From the NCBI RefSeq assembly GCF_000499845.2, contig NC_023751.2, positions 31,901,475 through 31,965,474 of the forward strand: a DNA stretch of 64,000 bases, given 5' to 3'. How positions within the stretch are numbered: the first letter of the stretch is position 1; each line of letters opens with the position of its first letter. This document shows positions 11,252 to 22,029 of the stretch, in pieces. Made by a program: the position numbers and the translations under genes. The DNA is from Phaseolus vulgaris. Lineage: Eukaryota > Streptophyta > Magnoliopsida > Fabales > Fabaceae. The notes beneath the pieces are model-generated. The model made no database searches. It had not been told where the DNA came from and saw only the letters and a program-made list of their open reading frames with translations.

Positions 11252-12720
11252 TTACTGCAGAGGACAATTTAAGCTAATGATACCCAATTCATTTAGAAGA
11301 AAATAAAACCTGTCTTTAGCAAGAAGTTTAGTGAATAGATCAGCCAATTGAAATTCAGTGCTAATGAATTTTATATCACAAGTTCCATTAGCTATATGTT
11401 CTCTTAGAAAGTGATGTCTAATTTCAATATGTTTAGTTCTTGAGTGCATGACAGGATTCTTAGACAGATTTATGGCACTAGTATTATCACAATTTATAGG
11501 TATCTTGTTTAACAAAATTCCAAAATCACTTAGCTGCTGCCTTAGCCATAAGGTTTGAGCACAACAACTTCCAGCAGCTATGTATTCTGCCTCTGCTGTA
11601 GAGAGAGCAACACAAGCTTGTTTCTTGCAATGCCAAGAGATTAGGCTTGATCCAAGCATGTGACAAGTCTCACTTGTGCTTTTTCTGTCAACCTTGCAAC
11701 CTGCAAAGTCAGAGTCTGAAAAACCAGTTAAATTTAAAGATACATTGTTAGGATACCATAATCCAACATCCTTAGATCCTTGCAAGTATTTCAGAATTCT
11801 CTTTGCTGCATTGTAGTGTGATTCCTTTGGAGCAGATTGATATCTAGCACATAAGCACACAGCAAACATAATGTCAGGCCTGCTGGCAGTTAAGTATAAT
11901 AAGGAACCAATTAAACCCCTATACTTAGTTTGAACCAATAGGAGTGCTGATTGCTTTGCATTGATCCATATCAAACCTCTTAAGCAGCTCCTTGCAGTAT
12001 TTTTCTTGGCTTATGAAAATTCCATCCTTGAGTTGTTTAACTTGTAGTCCAAGGAAGAAATTCATTTCTCCTAACGTTGACATCTCAAACTCACTTTTCA
12101 TTGTTTTCACAAAGTCTTCACACATCTCTTCATTTGTGGATCCAAAGATAATATCATCTACATAGACTTGCACAAGTATAATGTCTTCTCTTTTCTTCTT
12201 TATAAAGAGAGTTTTATCAGAATTGCCACGGCTATATCTTTGAGAGAGCAGAAATTCACTTAGCCTCTCATACCATTGCCTAGGTGCTTGCTTCAATCCA
12301 TATAAGGCCTTCTTAAGCATGTACACATGTTCTGGATTTTTGTGATATTCAAACCCTGGAGGCTGAGATACAAACACCTCTTCATTGATTTAACCATTTA
12401 GGAATGCACTCTTGACATCCATTTGAAACAACTTGAAACCTTGTATGCTGGAAAATGCTAGAAGTAATCTGACAGCTTCAAGACGTGCTACTGGTGCATA
12501 GGTTTCACCAAAATCAATTCCCTCTTCTTGGTTATAACCTTTAGCAACCAGCCTTGCTTTATTTCTAGTGATAGCCCCATGTTCATCCATCTTGTTCCTG
12601 TACACCCACTTGGTTCCTATGATGTTCATCTCATGCTCTCTTGGAACCAAAGTCCATACTTCATTGTATTCAAACTGGTTCAGTTCTTCCTGCATTGCTG
12701 TGATCCAATTCTTGCATTGC
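11252..12720 (-). pseudogene. Copia reverse transcriptase - RNase H remnant
   Basis: Three pieces of one polyprotein. 12695-12390 holds the N-terminal reverse transcriptase ([11 protein letters not shown] and the [12 protein letters not shown] motif). After a single in-frame TAA, 12377-11925 continues with the catalytic YVDD at about 12190. After a frameshift near 11950, 11974-11252 gives the end of the domain (YRGLIGSLLYLT) and RNase H (SDSDFAGCKVDRKST, STAEAEYIAAG). Copia elements order pol as integrase, reverse transcriptase, RNase H; here integrase and everything before it is gone. One nonsense codon, one frameshift and a 5' deletion make it inactive. Confidence 0.9.
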
Positions 12721-14781
12721 TTAATGAGTAGATTATTTGTTCACAAACCAATTAAGACTTCGTATACAACTACCTTGTTTGTGATTAGAGACCTTTAACA
12801 GATCAGGAAAAACAATTTCTATTAAACCCAGAATTAACAGATTCAATTTCAAAAGAACAGATTTAGTTCTTGACAGAATTAAGCAAAACCAGAAATGAGT
12901 GTTGGTGATGAGAATCAAATAAAGGAGGCTTTTATTAATGAAGGGAGAGGTCATTCACCTACACATTTGAAGTTCTTCCTTCTAGTCTTTTCAAAATTAA
13001 AAGAAGACATAAAATAAAGAGAGGATCAAGCCTAAAGCCAAAGAAGTCTACAAGTTTTCAAGAATAGGCTTCATTTAAATATCTCACTTTATAGTTTCTT
13101 TTATAAATTTGTAAATAATATAGAATGTTTAAATACATAGTTTTTAGGAAAGGTGCTTAGAGGGAAACCTTAGATACCTCTTTTGTAAAAGCATCTTTAG
13201 GCATTAGTTTAGAATTTTCTAGAAGGTGACTCTTCATGCTTCACTTTAGGTGCTAGAAGTGAGTAGCATGCAAGGGACTTTTGGTTAGCTTGTTTTGTAA
13301 GCTTCATGACCAGCCCTTGCTCCTATAAAAGGAGGGCTTAGGTCCTTCATAATGCAGATTTGGAATTTGTAGTAAAGAAACTCTCCCAATTTGGTGATTG
13401 AGTGAGTGAGATTTGATTTCTCCTCTTCCTAGTCTCATCTTGAGAGCCTTGGTTCTCTCAAGTGGCGGCAATTCACACTTATCTTGGAGCAATCACACTT
13501 CAAGTGGCGTGTTCATCAATCAAGTTCTTCATCCACATAAGTTTCCTCTCTTCTCCATTTAGTTCTTCCATTTCCATGTCCATATGAACTCTAAAACAAG
13601 TGTAGTTTCTTTTATTCGGTTCATCTTCCTTTTCTTGCACTTTTGTTCGGTTCTTTTCAATTTCTTACTGTTTTAATTCAGTTCAGTAGCTCCTTTTCAT
13701 GTTTTGTTTGGTTCAATTGCTTTCTTTAGAGTTTCAATCGGTTCATTTACTTTTCCTCTCATTTTAATCAGTTCAATTTGACAATAATTGGAACTTCCAT
13801 ATGAGTTTGTGTTTTGGCACTAGTTTTGGTGAGTTCTTGTTCATAGAACCTTGATCCAATTCTATGATAAAGTGCCTATCTCATAACCAACTCAAGATGA
13901 TTCCTAAGAATGTCAAGAATCATTCTAATTGTGCTAGTGGAATCACATCAGCTGGGATGAGAAGAAAAGGCACGCAAGTTTTTATACTGGTTCACTCATA
14001 CAGAGCTACATCCAGTTTCACCTTACTCCAAGGTGGAATCCACTAAGAAACGGTATCAATCACTTACAACCACACCAGTTCTTGAACACTACAAGAACAA
14101 CACAACCAATGCTGAAAAACCCTATTTCAGCACACCTTGCACTCCAAGAAACCCTATCAAGGAGTGACTAACACTTACACCCTTACAAATCAGAATAAAG
14201 AAAAGATTACACCTGAAGAGAAGATGCAAGAACTCAAAACCAGTAGTTCAATTTGCTGCAGAACTGCACCAGCACCTTCACCAAGATCAAAGGTTTCCTA
14301 GAACAAGCACACTTGAATATCCCTTTGGAAAACCTTTCAAAAATCCTTTTCAATCCTTCTTCTCACATAGAAAGTATTTGATCTCTGTCAAAAACGTAAT
14401 TGCTCAGCATCCTTTCATGTGAGAGAGGCTTTTCTTTATATAGAAAACAGTTTCTAACTTCTTTTCAAAAAACAGTTGAAAAGCTGTTATGCTCAGCATC
14501 CTGTTCTTTTACAGAGAAACAAATTTATTTTTGTGCAGTATCCTAATTTTAGGAGAAAACCCTAAAAAGCTTTTGAAAAAACTTTTAACCACTTCATGTG
14601 TTTGACCTATGCTTGGTTAGGCATCTAGGATAGATCATGTAGCAAAAGGCAACCTTACACATACACAAGCCTACATACAAGATCATCTAAACCTATTACA
14701 AACTTCAAAACAGACTAGCTATTTTCTACATCAAACACACATTAACACTAGGTAGAGAAGAGGCTTCATCCATCTTCAACA
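12721..14781 (-). repeat. Copia 5' LTR, truncated and interrupted
   Basis: Matches the 3' LTR from 7939 to 9081. The terminal 300 or so bases (equivalent of 7632-7938), the primer-binding site and the first half of the internal region are deleted. The junction at about 12721 lies in TTAATGAGTAG, present in the intact LTR. The copy is interrupted by a solo LTR at 12906-13950 and lacks about 150 bases near 14490. Confidence 0.85.
12906..13950. mobile_element. Solo LTR inside the copia 5' LTR
   Basis: A 1045-base insert. Compared with the uninterrupted LTR at about 8110-8120, the extra DNA begins TGATGAGAATC and ends AATCACATCA. These are inverted TGATG/CATCA ends, flanked by GTTGG (12901-12905) and GCTGG (13951-13955). 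A 5-bp duplication and TG...CA ends, with no internal coding region, indicate a solo LTR. A diverged relative is at about 29500-30170; both contain CTCAAGTGGCG and CAAGTGGCGTG. Family (gypsy or copia) is not determined. Confidence 0.8.
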
Positions 14782-14786
14782 CACAC

Positions 14787-16203
14787 CACACCAACAATGC
14801 AACCTAACATAGGTGAAAAAAACTTGTTGCACTTGATTGCCTCTTGCTGGAAGCACCAACCAGCAACTCTTTCCCAACCTAACTTTGGCATCACATTAGG
14901 TGTGCCATTCGGAGCTCCATACATAGGCCAACAATCCACTACAGTTGATAAGAATCTACCCTGCATCTACCGCACCAAACAGACCAAAAAAGACCCCTTG
15001 AATGATGCATTGAAAGCCAAGTTAAAACCTCAAGAGCGTAGATGAATCCTCCTACATTTGTTGGCCCCTTACAGTAAACCAGTGAGCTTCACCTACAACC
15101 AACCAGCAACTACCACCACACAAAAAACTAGCAAACCAGCACTGACAGTGCATCATATGTGAAATGCGAGGCTCCATTCAAAGGTAAACCAACCTCTTCG
15201 GAGTTGAAAACCATCTGATTTAATTAACATCACTACAAACAACCACTCCAGACATCATATTAGCATGGGTTTTAAATCCAGAAACCATCTGATTTGATTC
15301 TACCTTGCCTTTTCGTGTCAAAAACCAGAAAAAACCTCTTCAAACATCAGTATCATCCAATAAATGAGACCTCCTTGGAGCTTGTTTCATAGGCCATAAT
15401 AAACCCCTTGAGTAAGATGTTAGAATCCAAACTAAGGTGTCAAAAATAGAGGTCTGCATTGCCACTGATGTCCCTTGTTGAGGTGCTAGACATTGGACAT
15501 TTCCTGCTACCTCAACCATTGAGTTAGACGTTCCATGAAAAAACTCCATAAAAAAACTTCTATGGTTGTAGCAAGCTCCATGATAAGATTTGAAAAAGTA
15601 TTCCTTCTTCATTTTCCTTCACATGAGCACCAGGACACCTTGCACTGCCTGCACCTCCTTTTCCTATCAATTCCTTTGACAACTCAGCTCTCTTAGCATA
15701 CCTGCAACAACACAGGCAGCACCCAAAAACTGGTTTAGCTACAGAGAAGTTGATAAATTCCCTTACAAATGTTTAAGCATAACTCATAGACCAAGGTTAT
15801 TAGCCTTAAACATCTTTAACCTACACTCCACCATCCAGCATCCAAGACCAAGCCACATAAGCTATGCATATTGCAAATAGCTTTTACACCAAAAGCGTAT
15901 GGAATGCTCCATCCAAGACAACTTTGTGCATTCAGTAACCTGTAATAATTGAGTCACCCCTGCTTGCAGGGTCTGCATCGGATCTGCTACTCCACACACC
16001 TCCTTCACAGACATACCACTTCTTGCTTCCTTCCTCCTCCAAGGCAAAACAACACTGCCCTTTTTCCTCCTCCAAGGAAACTTGGCTCCACCTAATGCCA
16101 CTTACTTATAGCTACTAATGCAGGACATTGGATTCAAAACCCAATCTGCAAAAGAGTAGTTAAATTTATGTGCCTTATGGTTCATCTATAACCACGATTT
16201 AAG
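14787..16203 (-). other. LINE-2 3' region, upstream of the copia insertion
   Basis: No intact frame. Short minus-strand open frames (15340-15612, 15862-16101) lie between the zf-RVT remnant and the 3' end and may be degraded LINE sequence. Continuous with 7415-7631 across the copia element. Confidence 0.55.
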
Positions 16204-18117
16204 TTAGGCCTTTTGGAACACTTCTGCATCTGCAACTCCTTGGTTGAACACAACTGAGTTTCTATGCTCCCACATACACCGGACTATAGCTGCCCATACC
16301 CCTTTCCAAACCAAGTTTTGTTTATTACTACTTTGGATCAGGTGAAAGCTCTCAAAGTGAGTTATAAGATCTTTATGTTGGACAAATAAGATTCCAATCC
16401 ATTTAAAGCACAAGAACCAAACGCACAAGGCATTTGCATTCCAGGAAGAGGTGTTGACAAGACTCTTCCTTGGTTTGACATAAGGCACAAACAATAGTGT
16501 TCAACATCACCCCTTTCCTACTCAAACACTCTCTTGTTGGCATTCTACCCAACAATACCCTCCAGGTTGTAATCGTCACATTTGGGAATGCCTTAATCTT
16601 CCATAGGTACTTGAACGCATCAATTTGAGGGCCCCTTTCAGACTTGGCTAGGCATTCATATGCAAAATTAACCGTAAAGCATCCGGATTCATCACATCTC
16701 CACACCTGGGCATCCTTCTCTTCCTTAATTATAATGGCCCTGGAAATGTGCATACCAAGCTCTATTTTCATCGGGGTTTCCCACTCAAATCTACCACACC
16801 TCCACCTCAAGGTCCATCGCCACGCCGATTCTTCCCACACACCTACCTCTTCCACCTTTTGACCCTGATTCAACGGCAGAGAGTACAATCTGGGGAACAA
16901 AGTTTTGAGAGTAGAATTTTCAACTCACACATCCTCCCATAATCTTGCTTTGTCTCCACTCCCTAATTTCCAACTGACTTCTTCTTGAAACCACCCATCT
17001 CCTCTTCCCTCCTTACAAACCTTCAATAAATCTCTCCACCACCAGGATTGGAGTTTCACTGATGTTTGAGAGGTATCGAGTTCCAGACCATACTTTGAGT
17101 CCAAACACTCCTTCCACCTCCCTTTCTCGTTAGAGATACAGCGCCATCTCCACTTAGGCAAGAGCGCAACATTAAACTTTCGAATGTCTCTGAGGCCCAA
17201 CCTTCATTCCTTTCTTGGTTTACATAAGATTTTCCAACTAACCCATGAGATCGGTCTCTTCTCCTTTCTCCATCCCCACAAAAACATCCTTTGGATATTG
17301 ATAATGCTTTTGCATACCAACTCCGGTGCTTTAAACATAGACAGGTAGTAAAGCGGTATGGCAGTGATAACATATTTGATTAAACATATTCTTCATGCCA
17401 TAGATAAGAATCTCCCTTTCCACACATTGAGCCTGGATTTCAGCTTGTTCTTCCTTGGATTTCCCCCCACTTCTAGGCCCAAGTAGGTAAACGGAATACC
17501 CATATGAGCACAGTTCAAGGTCTTTGTATAGCAGTCAATATTGCTTATAAGGACATTAATGTCTGCTAACTTTGACTTATGGAAGTTAATCAGGCCTGAG
17601 GCTAACTCAAAATCCCTTAGGATAGCTTTTAGACTCATTACATTGGTAAAGGAATCCTCACATAAAAATAAGGTATCATCTGCAAACTGAAGGATGCACA
17701 GTTCAACCTCCTTTCTTCCGAATTTTAGGCTAGATAACATATTGGTCTTCACAACTTGTCTTACTAGCCCGACAAGGCATTTGGCAACCACTATAAAGAG
17801 GAAAGGGGCTAAGGGATCGCCCTATCTCAACCCTCTCGACGGTTTAAATTCCTTCGTAGGACTCCCATTGACTAGCATTGACATAGTAGCACTTTCTAGG
17901 CATCCTTGGATCCACATAATCCACCTATGTGAAACCCCATCCTATGTAGCATGTCATAAAGGAACTCCCATCTGACTGAGTCATATGCCTTTTCAAAATC
18001 CACTTTTAAGCACAATCCACTCCTCTTACCCTTCCTTAGATCCTCTACCACCTCATTAACCATAAGCACGCTATCTAGAATCCTTCTGTCCTATAGGAAT
18101 ACCGATTGACTGTCATC
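16204..18117 (-). pseudogene. LINE-2 reverse transcriptase and zf-RVT remnant
   Basis: Starting from 18117, the reading includes LRKGKRSGLCLKVDFEKAYD (the RT motif with catalytic Asp) and LCILQFADDTLFLCED, with the FADD catalytic motif at about 17660. Then come SGLINFHKSKL, GIPFTYLGLEVGG (17500) and the C-terminal WWWRDLLKV region (17040). The zf-RVT domain ends near 16470 with CALCQTKEESCQHLF. The final segment (16494-16204) has AAIVRCMWEHRNSVVFNQG. Several frameshifts and stops separate the pieces. Confidence 0.85.
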
Positions 18118-18132
18118 AATGGAGTGTTTGTT
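18118..18132. repeat. 15-bp target-site duplication of LINE-2 (right copy)
   Basis: Exact copy of 7400-7414. Confidence 0.9.
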
Positions 18133-18462
18133 CTTGTATTACTTTTTTTGTTATATCTTTAGTGTCTCGGAGTAGATCAAAGGTGGGTATAATTTCCTTC
18201 GAGTCATGTTGTCACGAACTTTTTGTTTATCTATGTAGTTTTGATTAAGGTTTGTGGATGACAAAGTTCATTCATGATATCAGATTTCTTGTACGTGCCT
18301 CCACTTAGGTTTTTGTGCATTTATGAAACAGACTTGTTTTTGTGATTGATATATTCCATTTGTATAGGGTAAAAGATTGATCTTGATCTTTCCTGCATAA
18401 GGGTTGAGACACCCTTAAAGTGTTTCATATCTATTTCATTTTTTCATTGCTGAAAAAAAAAT

Positions 18463-19034
18463 ACACAAAATTTCAAACCTTGTTCCTTTCATTTTTTAAT
18501 TTTTTTTTTTTTTGATAAAGAATAAATAAATTAAATGAATAATTTATGAATGCTTCAACACGTATAAAAATTAATAATTGGCGTGTCTCTCAATCTACGT
18601 AACCATGAATCTCACCCGTATAACAATCATACAAACTTAAATATAATGGAATTATGTAACAAGTTGTAAGCACAATATGGTCACACTTTAGTACATACCA
18701 AAGAGAGACCTTCATTAACCACTGTTCTTCGGACACTGCCTAACAGAAATTTCATGCACCCCCGTAATTTTACGATTAAGAATTAAACAGCTGAGACAGT
18801 TAATATCATTAAAAGACTTTTCTATTCATAACTTGAAGCACTAATATTTGATCCCATTTTACATTTCATGCATACTCTTTGGCCAGAGACGGTAGAAAAA
18901 AAAAAGCTTGAAACGAGGAAACTAAGAGTAAACTTTTCTTTGTCAGCAGATGTATATTATGAGAGCATGAGAATGGAAGTAATAGCTATGCCTCTTATTT
19001 ATTAAACACTTAGTACGTGTCTTATGATCATGCA
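18463..19034 (-). other. 3' flank of PRP-B1
   Basis: 18690-19034 aligns with 30705-31102 downstream of PRP-B2. B1 lacks about 32 bases that B2 has at about 30801-30832. 18500-18525 contains a T run followed by GATAAAGAATAAA, which could be the tail of another small minus-strand LINE fragment. Confidence 0.65.
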
Positions 19035-19448
19035 TCAGAAACGGGTGTCATCAGTGGGAGGATACTTTGGATAAGGTGGTTTCCCATATGGTGGGTTGTT
19101 AACTGGTGGCCCATAAACTGGTGGTTTCGGAGGCTGTGGGTTGAAAACTGGTCCCCTCGGAGGATTCTCATGTTGAGACTCATGCACAGGTGGCTTCTTG
19201 TACACTGGTGGTTTCTCAACTGGGGGCTTGTGAACCGGTGGCTTGTAAACTGGTGGTTTTTCTACTGGTGGCTTGTGGAGAGGTAGTTTTTCTGGTGGTG
19301 GCTTGTGGACAGGTGGTTCCTCTGGTGGTGGCTTGTGGACAGGAGGTTTATCTGCTGGGGGCTTGTCATAGTTAGCAAGCCCTTGAGGGGACAGGAGCAG
19401 AGCTGCAAGAAGCAGAACTAGGGAGCTTAAGGAAGCCATGTTCTTCAT
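19035..19448 (-). CDS. Proline-rich cell-wall protein, PRP-B1
   Basis: 137 codons from the ATG at 19448 (MKNMASL); the second ATG at 19439 starts the MASLS seen in the A and C genes, so it may be the true start. A signal peptide ends GLA before NYDK. The mature part is shorter and more varied than in A or C: PPPEEPPVHK and PPPEKLPLHK, a [10 protein letters not shown] core, then a histidine/glutamine segment (ESQHE). After that comes a region with PRGPVFNPQPPKPP, and the tail PPYGKPPYPKYPP ends in charged TDDTRF. No intron. It is a secreted structural wall protein with fewer Tyr cross-linking sites. The mature protein is identical to that of PRP-B2. Confidence 0.9.
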   Translation of the reverse strand: MKNMASLSSLVLLLAALLLSPQGLANYDKPPADKPPVHKPPPEEPPVHKPPPEKLPLHKPPVEKPPVYKPPVHKPPVEKPPVYKKPPVHESQHENPPRGPVFNPQPPKPPVYGPPVNNPPYGKPPYPKYPPTDDTRF

Positions 19449-19481
19449 GTTTTAGGTACTGAATAACACAACAGTGCTTGG

Positions 19482-19489
19482 CTTTTATA
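19482..19489 (-). promoter_or_regulatory. TATA box of PRP-B1
   Basis: TATAAAAG on the minus strand, about 34 bases upstream of the first ATG. Confidence 0.7.
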
Positions 19490-20289
19490 GTAGTTGGAAG
19501 CCTTAATGATAAGTGCATGGCTGAATGTACTAGTTATTTCTATGATGCGGTGGATAGTTAGCACCTTTGGGAAGTGTTGAATTGGTATGATTATGTATAG
19601 GAGATGGTGTCTTGTTGTAGTTGCAAAGTTTGAAGTTAAAGGGGAACAGTGAGAAGTACATTGGGAACATATTTCTGATTTTCAACGCACCGACGAGGTT
19701 GTCCCCTTTAGTTTTGGGATAATTTGAGTTGCCTCACCGAATAATTGAATAGCATGGGAGAGTAGTAGCTACTGTGTCAGGTGTTGACTCACTGGTTACT
19801 AACAAAGAAATCGAGTCTTCACATGGGAGACTCAATTTATATATGCCAAATTAGGAGAATTTTCCGCAAGTGTTACGGTATTGGGAAATATTTTCTTCAA
19901 TAACACCCTTTCTCTTTTAATTCCCCAAATAGCATTGAAATTAGATCTTGTGAAAATGCGGTTATGATGAAATCAAATTTTACCTATAATTTTTTTTTTA
20001 CGATTAGAACCGGAGAAATCCTAAAAGCTTTAATATCTAGTTTTCGTCAATGTTCAAAATATATTAAGGGCAAAAGATCATTAACAGGTAATTCATTTTT
20101 AATCACGATTTATACGTTAATTTCGATCCAACAGAAACAAAGTTCATTACAAATATATAAGTAAGCACAATTTCTCAAAAAGGTATGTCATTATTACACT
20201 GAATACCAAACACCTACTTAAGTCTCAAATCATCTTTTGCACGTGTCATCCCAATCCAGAGCAAATGAAGGAAGAAGAGCTTGAGTGAA
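19490..20289 (-). other. PRP-B1 upstream region
   Basis: 19490 to about 19860 aligns with 31560-31935 upstream of PRP-B2. It includes the GCACCGACG block (19687-19695) shared across the array, except A1. 19870-20289 holds no supported gene. Confidence 0.65.
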
Positions 20290-20837
20290 GGTGAGGAAAG
20301 AAGAGTGTATCGGTCGAGTCTAAGAAGTGGAAGAATGAACGTATATTGACCGACCGAAGCAAAGAAGTGAATTGTTCAGCCAATAGTTCTCTTAGTCCTT
20401 TTTGTACGAGAACAATTGATTTCTACCAGAAATATGGCAAACGATAAGATGTCTGAGGCCGAGTAGATGGTGGAAATGAAACACAAGAATGAAAAGGAAA
20501 TTTAAGCTCTCCGAAAGGAGAATGAGGACATAGAGACAGCTGACCGAGGGCAATCCACCCCTGAAGCAACAACAACTCGATGTATCCCTCGAATGTCAAC
20601 ATTGTGACAAACCCTTGGTCCACCCGATTGATCATTCGACTACAATGTGCCCTCAGGGAGTTGAGCTCCCATGATGTAATCTGTGATGGGGTTCCTCCTG
20701 ACGATCTCTAGAGTCCTGTTTGTGTATAACGATCGATTGAGTCGTGACTCCTCCTGCATGCAAGGGATTGAGAATCAATTGGTACGACAGAACCACTAAT
20801 CCAGACAAGTACATCATGTCTACACTACTCAAATAAG
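20290..20837 (+). pseudogene. Gypsy-type gag remnant
   Basis: Broken plus-strand translation with gag-like character. It has a Glu/Lys-rich stretch (MKHKNEKE, LRKENED) followed, near 20775-20837, by YDRTTNPDKYIMSTLL. This resembles the YDGTTDPDEH...Y motif of plant Ty3-gypsy gag proteins. Several stops interrupt it. Only this piece remains; it stops against the LTR-like sequence at about 20838. Confidence 0.5.
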
Positions 20838-22005
20838 TTTGTACACCTCAGACAACTCAGTGTTGTGTCGAGTCTTCCCCAACTCAACGTTGTGTTCATC
20901 AAACTTCCTCCTAACTCTATAAACTACTTCGAAACTTTGATGTCCAATTTTGGAACGCAGTTCACTACAAGATGACCACATTGTTGAATAAGAGCTTTGA
21001 TGACTCCAAATATCCATGAATTGCTTGAAGGCTGATTGTAGCTTAGTTGTGTGTGTTCTGGGTAGTTTTGAATTTGTTAATTCACTCTTAGCAAGAATCC
21101 AAAGCTGGTTTAATTCAAATCTTTTTGAAAAAAGTGTTTTTATGTAGAAGCAGAAAAACAACCTGTTGTTTTATCGTTTCAATCGTTTGTTTCATACTTA
21201 GGTTTTTTGAAACTGGTTTTAGCAGGTTTAAATTTGGTTGACTTTGCTATCAAACCAATTCAATCGGTTATTTCGACAAAACAACCAACTGCTTTTTGAA
21301 ATTTCTTAACAAAATTATGTTAAGTTAGTTAAATCTGCTTTAAATGATTTGAAATTGATTTGGTTTTTACAATAAATGTTTTCGACTGCTAATTGAAGTA
21401 TAAATGTTCTGTTTTACGCTCCTAACATTAACACTTACAAGATCAGTTTGTGAAATCAAGTTTTCTCCAAGATTGCTTAAGGCTTTGGATATTTTTCTAA
21501 GAGTGGAGTAGAACTTGCTGTGTACTTTGATTTGATTTGTACTAGGTGTGATCAATCCTATTTCTTTCTTCATTTGTAATTATGTAATTGTGGTGTGCCA
21601 AAGGAAGTGTGTGTTCTTGCGGGGATCAAGATCACTTCTTTGGTGGTTGTGTGTTTGTAATATGGTTTTTGATTACTTAGTGAATACCCAGAGGTTTCCG
21701 GAAACTGGATGTAGCTCTTGGTGTAAGAGTGAACCCAGAGGTTTGTAATATCGTTTGTGTGATTCTTTCTCTCCCTTAACTCTTTTATATCTCTTTTAGT
21801 TGTTTTTATATTCTACTAATAAAGAATCGCAGAAACAACCAGTTGAATTTCTGGAATTCAACTAAAACTGTTTTATAACTTGTGTTCTTTCATTGTTTTG
21901 ACTGTGATTATTCTTTGACTTTCTTCATGCCTTCAAACTTTGCAAAAACATGTTTAAAAACAATTCATCTTCCTCTTGTTTAACTGAAGGCCTTCAATTC
22001 TAACA
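20838..22005 (+). mobile_element. LTR-like remnant with primer-site-like sequence
   Basis: Noncoding sequence of the kind found in long copia LTRs (several AACCAACTG/AACCAGTTG motifs, a TATA-like and polyA-like stretch). It ends TTCTAACA at 22005. This is followed at once by TTGACATCAAGAATTAGG, which resembles the TGGTATCAGAGC initiator-tRNA primer site with several changes. The left boundary is uncertain. No internal coding region follows: LINE sequence starts within about 25 bases. Confidence 0.4.
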
Positions 22006-22029
22006 ATTGACATCAAGAATTAGGTTCTT

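Larger units (their letters stand above)
7632..14781 (-). mobile_element. SIRE/Maximus-like Ty1-copia retrotransposon, internally deleted
   Basis: A minus-strand LTR retrotransposon flanked by CACAC on both sides (7627-7631 and 14782-14786). In transcription order it has a damaged 5' LTR (14781 to 12721), a reverse transcriptase/RNase H remnant (12720-11252), an extra ORF (10682-9492), a polypurine tract (9097-9082) and a 3' LTR (9081-7632). The end of the 5' LTR, primer site, gag, protease and integrase are missing. LTR ends are TGTTGAAGATGG and CCCAACA. Long LTRs plus an extra ORF downstream of RNase H are features of the SIRE/Maximus lineage. The two LTRs are still very alike by eye, so insertion is not ancient. 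Confidence 0.9.
7415..18117 (-). mobile_element. LINE-2: 5'-truncated minus-strand LINE, host of the copia element
   Basis: The element is bounded by an exact 15-bp duplication (7400-7414 and 18118-18132). Read on the minus strand, it begins at 18117 inside reverse transcriptase and runs through the zf-RVT domain. It ends at 7415 with a tail that reads GCTGATAAAAAAGAAA. A copia element (7632-14781) is inserted in its 3' region, so the LINE sequence proper is 14787-18117 plus 7415-7631. Truncation at the 5' end is normal for LINE insertions. Confidence 0.9.
6480..18462 (+). mobile_element. LINE-1: old plus-strand LINE, split by later insertions
   Basis: A 5'-truncated non-LTR retrotransposon in two pieces, 6480-7399 and 18133-18462. 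The first piece carries the C-terminal zinc-binding (zf-RVT) part and the start of the 3' untranslated region. The second piece is the rest of the 3' region, ending in TTCATTGCTGAAAAAAAAA at about 18462, a typical plant LINE tail. The two pieces join exactly once LINE-2 and one copy of its 15-bp target duplication are removed. The 5' boundary is approximate, and no target duplication for LINE-1 itself was found. Confidence 0.75.

Noticed and set aside
6480..18475. Target-site duplication for LINE-1
   Set aside because: I compared the sequence after the A-tail at 18462 with that before 6490 and found no convincing match; the 5' edge may be lost.
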